From contig CM029115.1 of the NCBI GenBank assembly GCA_016859345.1, positions 28,927,838-28,991,837 of the forward strand: DNA of 64,000 nucleotides, given 5' to 3'. Position 1 is the first letter of the stretch; each line of letters starts with the position of its first letter. Positions 56,575-64,000 of this stretch are shown in pieces. The position numbers and the translations under genes were made by a program. This DNA comes from Istiophorus platypterus. Taxonomy: Eukaryota > Chordata > Actinopteri > Istiophoriformes > Istiophoridae. The notes beneath the pieces were generated by a model. That model was not told the DNA's origin and searched no databases. It saw nothing but the letters and a program-made list of their open reading frames with translations.

Positions 56575-57121
56575 CTCTGAGTTAGTGCCATAACACTTAT
56601 CTTTTTAAAGGTTTCTGGATTGGAGAAATATATTCAATATGTTTAGAGCAGAATGATACTAACAGTGAGTTTTATTGAGAAACAATGTAGGCTTTAGAAA
56701 GTTTACCTTTAACCTTTGAGCTTGTGGATGCCTCCACAGATTCTCCACGTCCTTGATTGTTTTGCATCAAGGAGGCAAAGTAAGAAAAAAATGTGTTGTC
56801 TCTTGTCTTTTGAGGATCTAAATTGATTATTCAGTTAATTTGAACAGATCATGTTGGGGAACTCCTACTTTTGGAGTTAAAATAATGACTTCAAGTGACT
56901 CTAAGCTTGAGCCACTGAAAAATCTTTTGAAACTCTTCACAAAAATCATGCACATAGATAAATGCTATATTTTACTTTTACATATTTTATAAAAGACTTT
57001 TCAAGACATTTTCTTTTGCTGTCAAGTAGACAAATATCTGACAAATCTACTACTTTCTAAAAATTTTATTACTCTTTCGCCTGGTGGTGGTGGTTTGTGT
57101 GTTTGTGGGGGGGTGCGTTTA

Positions 57122-57160
<39 letters not shown>

Positions 57161-59177
57161 GTGCATGTGGCCCCTTGGATCTAGACAGAAATAAAGGAGG
57201 AGTCTCTCAGCTGCACTCAGATACTGGGCGGTTGCTGTTACCATGACAACCATCAGTCAGTCACACAGGCTGTCAATGATATCAGAAACATTTTCTTTCT
57301 TTCTTTCTTTCATTTCTGTCTGAAATCATTACATGTAGTTGCATTATATTGCCTGTCTTCCATTTTTTTGTGTGTGAATGTTTCTACTGTACATTGCTCT
57401 GAAACATTCACAGAACATAACAAAAACATTAGGGTTGTGGGGTCTCTGCCCTCAGGTCTCTTCAGTCTATTTCAGTGGCTTTATCTCAAAAGTGTCTGTC
57501 AAACCATCAGTGTGTCATTAACATTCCTGTGATAAGGACAGTGATTACCCATGATGCTCTGTGTGACCTTCAGTTTTAAAATACATCCCTCATCCCCAGC
57601 CTGACAGCCTGATGTTCTCAAGCCCTTCAGGGGTTCGAGTTTAAAATAAGAACCATCTGAAGAGCAGATCAAACCCAAAGTGTCCTGGTAGATTTTTCCA
57701 AACTGTCCCACTAAGCTGCTGAAAAACAAGCCCACCGTTCAGTCAAGACTATGACTTGAATATCTCGTTACTACAGTTAGAATCAATTCTAGCTTGTTGT
57801 TTTAGTTTGAGCTCTTTTTAAATGGAAACAAAACATCTGGAAAGACAATTTTTTGAACAATTAAAATCCTGTATTGTTTACATCCATGTTTACGAGATGA
57901 CAGTTCAACAACTGTTCAGACTGCTCTCCCAGAATCCTAAACTTTCCAACAACTCTCACTGGAATCTGTAAACAAGTTTTAAAAGTATCACTCAAACAAA
58001 CAAAAAAAAACAACCCCCCTTCAAACAACTGCTGTCACAGTAGGAATTTCATACTCATTCATTGTAAACGTTAAAATCCAGCCTTTGAATTGGCAATAAA
58101 TAGATAAGCTGCATAAGTACTGTATGTGAGGATGATTTGTAGAATAAATGTAAAATATTTTGAGAGAGAATTTATATACTTCAACAGTAAAATCAAATTT
58201 TATGAAAAAAGGTAAGTAGTGATTTGAGAAAAACAATTGCGACATTGTTAGGATAGGTCAAAATATTTAATGAATAAAGTCTTAAACTTGTAGATTATGT
58301 TTTGGCATATTTACCATTTATTAGATGGCTTTTAGTCTGGAGACATAGGAACAGGGAAAACATGGGACAAAGTTTCTCCACAAGAATTTTATCTGGGACT
58401 TTGCAGTTACATGGTATCATAAGTATTCATCTACTATCTCTGAAACTCTTAATTTCAAGAAAAAAGTGGTTATATAATGACTTTTTAAAACTTCATTCTT
58501 AAAATAAAAGATTATTTTCTAAACTGTGGCACTTGCAGTTCATCATATAACTGAATTACAAGGTCATCACTCACCTGGTTATTTTGTCTCTATGAAGTTG
58601 TTTTCTGTCTCTTTGAAGTTTTTTCTGTCTCTTTGTGGTCATTTTTTGTCGCTTTGTGGTTGTGTGTTTGTGGGGGGGTGCGTTTACCAGGTATTCTCTG
58701 TCTCTTTGAGGTCATTTTCTGTCTCTTAGTGGCTGTTGTCTGTCTCTTTGAAGTAGTTTTCTGGCTCTTTGTGGTTGTATTTTGTATCTTTGTGCTTTTT
58801 TTCCTGTCTCTTCAATGCTGTATAACTTATCAAAAAAAATCTGTGTCTCTGAGTGTCTGATTGTGACACAACAATGATCTGTAACTTATTGTAGACTTAA
58901 GCTACTGACAAACACTAGAAAGTTGACCTATAAGATTCAGATACTAGTTTTAATGCTGGATTCTAACACATACTTAGCCGGTTGGTTACCCAGGCTGCTG
59001 TATCATATTTCACATGTAATAAACATCCACTTGAACACTGAATTATCAGACAGACTATCAATGACAAACAGGATTATTAACCAGTAGGAACAGACTGCCA
59101 ATAGGATGCTCTTGGTCCATACTCATCATTGATTTGTTAATGATTCTTGACAGTTTTACAGAAAGATAAAATTCATA
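56575..59177. other. intergenic between myosin light chain gene and ak5l
   Basis: AT-rich with (GT)n at 57124-57152 and a TCTGTCTCTTTG-word repeat at 58585-58815. Promoter-distal sequence of the light-chain gene and the 3' UTR of ak5l lie at its two ends. No other exon was seen. Confidence 0.6.
58585..58815. repeat. TCTGTCTCTTTGTGGTCATTT-type minisatellite
   Basis: About ten degenerate units of 20-25 bp. A related GTTTGTGGGGGGGTGCGTTTA word occurs both here (58666) and at 57100. Confidence 0.75.
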
Positions 59178-59251
59178 TTATTGATTGACAGATGAGAAGT
59201 TAAAAGGGACATCAGGAACAACACTACTGCATTCTTGGATATCGACAGGAT
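59178..59251 (-). CDS. ak5l: ak5l exon 8 (stop)
   Basis: Acceptor CTCCAG. Encodes DPVDIQECSSVVPDVPFNFS and SVNQ, then TAA. Phase 1 in. Confidence 0.7.
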
Positions 59252-59286
59252 CTGGAGACAGAGAGACAAATAAGTCAATCAATCAC

Positions 59287-59324
<38 letters not shown>

Positions 59325-62300
59325 TATCAATCAATAGTGTCTCGATATATAGAAACCACTGACCAGAGATTATTGTAAAAAGCTGACTTTTTCAGTACAG
59401 TGACATATCACGCTCACATTATTGTAAAATGAAATCAGAAAAATATTAATAACACATCACTCATACGAGTAACCAATCAATACCTGATTGTTCCTTCAGC
59501 TGCAGTTTTTCTCTCATGACTGAACTCAGATCAGCAAATACCATCTCCTCATCTCTGTCTGCATCTACCTGCACACATATAGGACTGATTGGTTTTGTGA
59601 ATTCACCTACTGTAAACAGGTGAATTCACCTGTTAAAAGCTAATTAAAGTTAAACTTGATGCAAAACATTTATATAGATTTATTTCATTCTGTCAGTGAA
59701 TCCATTGATCACTGAGATTAGATTTAAGTTCAATGGGAAATCTGACTTTTTTAAATGTTGCTGTGACTTCAGAGACACACCTGACACCTGCCTTTATGAA
59801 CAGGTGTACCTAGATCAGCAAGTGTACCTGTATCAGCAGGTGTACCTGTGTGAACAGGTTTATATGTGTCAGCAGGTGTACCTGTGTCAGCAGTAATGCC
59901 TGACTGTAGTATCTCCGGACAGAGACGATGTCTCTCTGAAAGGTGTCCACACGTTTCCAGAAGGTGTGGTTACTGTCTCCTAGGAGACCAAGTCGAGTGG
60001 CTCGTTGCTGCAGACGACAGTTCAGTGTCTCATTGGAGCAGAGCAGCAGTATCACCAGGTCAGGAGCCCCAATCTGATTGCAGGGAGAGCAGGGTTAATG
60101 TTTACACTTATCATCATCACTGCTGTGTTTCAACATTGTTGTGTATTAATTACTGTCATATTGTTTATAATGTTGTATATTAGTTTCCCAGTGGAGCTGG
60201 TCTGTTTTGTAGAACCCCTGCAGAGTGACCTGAAATAAAATGGTTTTTATATTTCAGGATCAGGCTATAGGTCAGGAGGTTGAAGGGGTTGTCCATTAAG
60301 CAGAAGGTCAGCTCCTCCATTCCACATGTGGAAGTGTCGGTAAGATACTGAACACCATATTGCACCCTATGTATCATCAGTGTGTTAATGTGTGTGTGTT
60401 TTGAATAGCAAAATGTAAAGTACATGAATGAGAGTAACTAGAGATGTATGTATAGTAATTTTAAGTCCTGCTGAGGCACAGACTACTCTCTAATTGGTTG
60501 GTACCTGCTCCTGGAAACTCAGAGCCTGGTGGATGTCTCGTGGAAATCCATCCACGATGAATCCTCTGATCTCCTCCTGACCAATCAGCTGCCTTCTCAG
60601 CGCTGAGATCGTCTCTTCCTGCAAGCACAGGTTTATTTACAGTTTCAGGGACGGTCTCAGGTTCAGGTTCGTGTGAAATGTTTATGGGCTCACCTGTGGC
60701 CCAATCTCTCCATGACTCATCATTTCTGAAATAACCTCCCACTTCCGGCTGGGAGAGGCGTGGCTTAGCAGTTGCTTCCTAAGCAGGTTGTCCAATGAGA
60801 CAACTCTGAGGCCAAAGCAGCAAGCTAACTTCGCTGTCTGACTTCCCTTTCCACTTCCTGGTCCACCTGTGGACATGAACATGAATAGGAGGTCAGAGTT
60901 CACAAAGGTTAAAAACATCATTATAGGGTCAGTTCAGACCTCTTATTGGTTCTGATTATTTTTAGTGGTTTGTGTTTTTCTCCTCACCAATGATGAAGAT
61001 GATGAGGGGGCGTGGCCTCTGGGGAGTAAGGATGCTGACTTCCTGCAGGAGTCCAGAACTCTCCGTCATGTCAGAGTCTGAATCTATGGAGAGCTGAGAC
61101 CGGACTGGAGGATGAGAAGGAGGAGGAGGACCAGGAGAGGAAGACCAGGAGGACGAAGACCAGGAAGGGGAAGACCAGAAAGATGAAGACCAGAAAGACA
61201 AAGACAAGGAGAGGAGGACCAGGAGGATGAAGACCAGGAGGGGGAAGACCAGGGGGACAAAGACCAAGAGAGGAAGACCAGGAGAGGAAGACTAAGCTCA
61301 GAAAGACGGGATGGGGGGAATTCAGAAAGTTTGTTTTTCGGCCACTGCAAAACATTATATCTAAATGTTTGGTCAGAAATAACTGAGTTGCTGCAGAACC
61401 AAATTCCTGCAGAACTTTAGTCCTGGAGAACCAAAGTAGAGAAGTATTGCAGAAGACAAGTCATGGGCAAAGATTTATAAAGCTGCAGATTCATGACTAA
61501 AACTGTGTCGAAACAAAGACAGAATTATACAGATCTATTCTTTCTATCAGATTCATAAAGCTGTGTGTGTTTGTACACCTGGTTCTGTTTCAAAAATATC
61601 TTGCGCACAAGCCTCATTTCTCCTCCCACACTTTGACAAAAAATATATAGAAACGCCCTCAAGCACAGGTATTGATACGCATTCATTTGCGTATCAATAT
61701 CTGTGCTCAACCACTCATTAGACCTTTCATTGAGAAAAATGACAAAGAACAAGTACAGTTCGCACTGTTTCAACTGTTACATCAGTGGGGTTCTCCAACA
61801 GAACATCTGTCATTACATAGATGGATATCAATAGAACCTGTACCAATGATTTGTGACATGTACCTGTAAACTACCATCGCAGTAACATCTCAGTCATCAT
61901 TGTTAAACATCAGAGAGATGATACATAATTAATTTGTAGAGCTCATATAGGGACAGACTTTACAAACAGGCCTCTCAAGAACTTAATCTTACTGTAAAAA
62001 GTGACTGACTATAAATTTAGTTTTAATCTTATATTTATTCTCCTCATTATTTCACAACAGATAAATCCAGTACACTGGGTGTATGCTGGTCTGAGGTCAG
62101 TTCAAAGTCTCATACTTTACCCACATTCTTGTAGTTTTTACAATCACCCCATGGACCTGGTCTTTCTTACCTTTTTTCCATATAAGTCTCTTACCCTCTG
62201 AGCTGCCACTCTTTATGTCTTCTTCCTTCATCTCATTATGGACAAATGGGGGGACAGGTGGAGTCCCTGCAGGTCCAGGTGGAGTCAGGAGGAGGACCCT

Positions 62301-63914
62301 GGGTTCAGTAACTGTTTGGGGGGTTCCAGATGGTGTTTTATGGTGGATTGAGGAAACTGAGGGTCTCAGTGGGGGTAAGATGGAAGTGTTGGGTTTAAAG
62401 TAGGGCAATTGTGGCCCATAATGTGTCACTGGGGTGACTGTGGGTGCTGGGGGTATTTGGGGGATTATTGGGGCTAATAGGGACAATGTATGTATTGAGG
62501 GTGTTGTTAGGGGTCTAGGAGATGGCGTTTGGGGTGTCATGGGTGATTTTTGAGGTATTGGGGGTATTATAGGAGGTATCTGTGTTGTTTTGGGAGACAC
62601 AGAGGGTGTTACTGGGACTAACAGTGGTGTTAGAGTGGGTACAGATGGTGTTCTGGTGGGTTCTGGGTGTATTACTGGGGCTCCAGGTCTCAGCTTGTCT
62701 CTGTCCAGGTGGATGAAGGTGTCCCAGGTGATGGCCTGAGGACCCCCCAGCTGTCTGGTCCTGATCAGGCAGCTCTGCAGGAAGCTGATGGGGTCCTCAG
62801 GACAATGATACAGAAGACCTGTCAACAGACTCTGAGAGACAAATACAGTCAGACACCTCTCTTAGTACCTGTCTGACTCTCTGTCTAAATGCATGTCTTT
62901 CTCTCTTCCTGTCTGTCTGTCTAACTGAATGTCTCTCTGCTTGTCTGTCTATCTGTCTTCTGTCAGTCTGCCTGCCTGCCAGTCTGTCTCTGCCAGTCAG
63001 CTAGTCTATCTCTCTTTCTAACTCCCTGTCTGCAACACTGTCCTTCTGTCTGTTTACCTGTCTGTATGACTAGCCATCTGTCTCTCATGATAATCTGTTA
63101 ATAAGTTTGTTAAAACGGATTACTAGACAGGATGAGATGCTCACTTTCTCTCTCTCTCTCTCTCTCTCTGTTTCTGTTGCTCTGAAGGTCTCTCACCACC
63201 TGATGACTTGTATTGTCTCAAGTCCTGTTACCATGGTAACCAGCGGCCATCATGCCTGTATGTTAGAACCAGCGTCAAATAACGACATGATGACACTGAT
63301 GACATGAAACTAAATGAGGTCCTGATCTGTCCTAGGAACACCAGGTAAGAATACCTGAGAGACCCCAGAACTCTAACAGAAATCTTCATTCACCTAAGCA
63401 GTTGCACACAGACACACACACATCATCTCAACCTCATTAGAGACTTTGGATATAGTCAAGGCTTAAATTGTCCAGCTGTACAAAACAAATTTTCCTGATG
63501 GGGTAGATGTAAAATATAAACATTCAAGTGGTCGTTAAACAGGTGGACCGTCGAGTTCCATAGATCACCTCAACATCCAAAGTCAAACAGGTCAGCGACA
63601 GACTCACACTGCAGAAACAATGGGCTGAGTCTGACTCCAGCTGCTTACAAAAATAACTCTGCACAGTAGAGCAGTTATCAGACAACACCATCCTGGAGAC
63701 GACTGGTATGTTCCTGGGTTAGTCAAATGAAACAAGTAAAGTACAAGTACCTCAAACTGTACTTAGAGGGCACTTTCCACAACTGCAGTTAATGTCACAG
63801 CTTCAGCTTCAACTGGTAAACAGCAACAATGAAACAACATTAGAACAGTCTCACCTCCAGCAGCTGAGGGACAAGATGGTTAGACAGGTAGTCCTTCACT
63901 TCTCTGCTGCTCAT
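59178..63914 (-). CDS. ak5l: ak5l: adenylate kinase 5-like protein, single AK domain
   Basis: Eight exons join in phase to 483 aa. AK5 transfers phosphate between nucleoside tri- and monophosphates in the cytosol; human AK5 (562 aa) has two AK domains. Here an AK5-type N-terminus (MSSREVKDYLSNHLVPQLLE, then SLLTGLLYHCPEDPISFLQ and ITWDTFIHLDRDK) is followed by a Pro/Thr-rich insert about 70-215. SDSDMTESSGLLQEV and RPRPLIIFIIG lead into the AK domain from about 262. The P-loop GGPGSGKG (272-279, Lys278) and DGFPRD (352-357) are intact, but the LID GR.DD motif is LLGDSN. The protein stops after SVVPDVPFNFSSVNQ, so the second AK domain is absent. Similar genes in fish are called ak5l. Catalytic activity is doubtful. 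Confidence 0.85.
59279..59335. repeat. (AATC)n microsatellite
   Basis: About 12 AATC units in the last ak5l intron. Confidence 0.95.
59484..59568 (-). CDS. ak5l: ak5l exon 7 (end of AK domain)
   Basis: Encodes VDADRDEEMVFADLSSVMRE and KLQLKEQS; human AK5 has FDADRDEDEVFYDISMAVD. Acceptor GTGCAG, donor GTATTG. Confidence 0.9.
59806..59890 (-). repeat. ak5l: 18-bp tandem repeat containing a splice donor
   Basis: About five units of CTGACACAGGTACACCTG-type sequence overlap the 3' end of ak5l exon 6. Each good unit repeats CAG|GTACAC. Confidence 0.8.
59882..60073 (-). CDS. ak5l: ak5l exon 6 (LID region)
   Basis: Acceptor CAATCAG, donor CAG|GTACAC. Encodes IGAPDLVILLLCSNETLNCR, LQQRATRLGLLGDSNHT and FWKRVDTFQRDIVSVRRYYS, then QALLLTQ. 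The fold matches AK5 but the LID motif is degenerate. Confidence 0.88.
60505..60618 (-). CDS. ak5l: ak5l exon 5
   Basis: Encodes EETISALRRQLIGQEEIRGF and IVDGFPRDIHQALSFQEQ; human has GIVIDGFPRDVAQALSFEDQ. Acceptor CTTGCAG, donor GTACCA. Confidence 0.95.
60694..60866 (-). CDS. ak5l: ak5l exon 4 (P-loop)
   Basis: Encodes GPGSGKGSQTAKLACCFGLR, VVSLDNLLRKQLLSHASPSR and KWEVISEMMSHGEIGPQ. P-loop Lys and LLR Arg are present. Acceptor CCACAG, donor GTGAGC. Confidence 0.96.
60988..61104 (-). CDS. ak5l: ak5l exon 3
   Basis: Encodes VRSQLSIDSDSDMTESSGLL and QEVSILTPQRPRPLIIFII; human has FSIESDTDLSETAEL and PTRPRPKIILVI. Acceptor CCTCCAG, donor GTGAGG. Confidence 0.9.
61110..61310. repeat. GAAGACCAGGAGG-type minisatellite
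   Basis: About 200 bp of AGACCAGGAGGA(C/T)GA units just upstream of ak5l exon 3, giving a CT-rich tract on the transcribed strand. Confidence 0.85.
62195..62831 (-). CDS. ak5l: ak5l exon 2 (AK5 N-terminal motif and Pro/Thr-rich insert)
   Basis: Acceptor CTCTCAG, donor GTAAGA. The first 40 codons (SLLTGLLYHCPEDPISFLQS, LGGPQAITWDTFIHLD) match AK5. The remaining roughly 165 codons are Pro/Thr/Ser-rich with words such as TPLLVPVTPSVSPKTTQIP and PPIIPPIPQKSPMTPQTPSP, and end FVHNEMKEEDIKSGSSEG. Phase 0 in, 1 out. Confidence 0.88.
62885..63100. repeat. CTGTCTGT-rich simple sequence
   Basis: Degenerate CTGTCTGTCT words in the first ak5l intron; a (CT)n tract at 63149-63169 is nearby. Confidence 0.8.
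63855..63914 (-). CDS. ak5l: ak5l exon 1 (start codon)
   Basis: Encodes MSSREVKDYLSNHLVPQLLE before GTGAGA; human AK5 starts MNTNDAKEYLARREIPQLFE. The preceding sequence is purine-rich (AAGAAGAAG). Confidence 0.9.
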
Positions 63915-64000
63915 CTTCTTCTTTTCTTCTTTCCTTGTCCTCTTCTTTGTCTCTTTTTCTATCCTCTTGTTCTTACTTTCCTTTTCAGTAGACCATTCTT

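Noticed and set aside
61071..61355. Ser/Leu/Pro-rich minus-strand frames upstream of ak5l exon 3
   Set aside because: Intronic minisatellite. The acceptor at 61105 and codon phase exclude it from the coding sequence.

Overview
The window is vertebrate genomic DNA, very probably from a teleost fish. The genes are split into short exons with GT-AG introns, microsatellites and degenerate LINE copies are dense, and the proteins match vertebrate families (FIBCD1, RGS3, PHF19, striated-muscle essential myosin light chain, AK5). Exons were joined by reading splice sites and checking that codon phase carries through every junction. No database search was possible, so identities rest on remembered family sequences.

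Layout. (1) 1-3.6 kb, minus strand: one PHF19-like exon (start of a PHD finger), a Tudor-like fragment, a CT-rich minisatellite and a CpG-rich promoter with E2F- and YY1-like sites. (2) 3.6-7.1 kb: no gene, then a decayed LINE on the plus strand. (3) 7.1-14.3 kb, minus strand: fibcd1, eight coding exons, 447 aa, a type II membrane protein with a coiled stalk and a C-terminal fibrinogen-like domain. (4) 18.4-54.1 kb, plus strand: rgs3, with a low-complexity N-terminus, C2, PDZ, a Pro/Ser-rich to acidic region and a C-terminal RGS domain. About 1315 aa are predicted for the C2 form and 1004 aa for a shorter form that starts at 30461. (5) 55.7-56.3 kb, minus strand: an intronless, intact 197-aa essential myosin light chain with its own TATA box, probably a retrogene. 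(6) 59.2-63.9 kb, minus strand: an AK5-like gene (ak5l), 483 aa. It has a Pro/Thr-rich insert and only one adenylate-kinase domain, whose LID arginine is missing.

The genes do not form a functional unit. fibcd1 and rgs3 diverge from a gene-poor interval at about 14.3-18.3 kb. The recognised human counterparts of phf19, fibcd1 and rgs3 all lie on chromosome 9q, which fits a rearranged ancestral block.

The points most worth following are: introns in fibcd1 and rgs3 with an AC-rich tract at the donor and a GT tract at the acceptor; an rgs3 exon that can be read in two frames from one acceptor; the intronless myosin light chain; the degenerate single-domain AK5-like protein with a splice donor inside an 18-bp tandem repeat; and a 2.4-kb AGT/AGG tract in an rgs3 intron with internal duplication. 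No CRISPR, prokaryotic or viral feature was seen, and no tRNA or rRNA gene was recognised.
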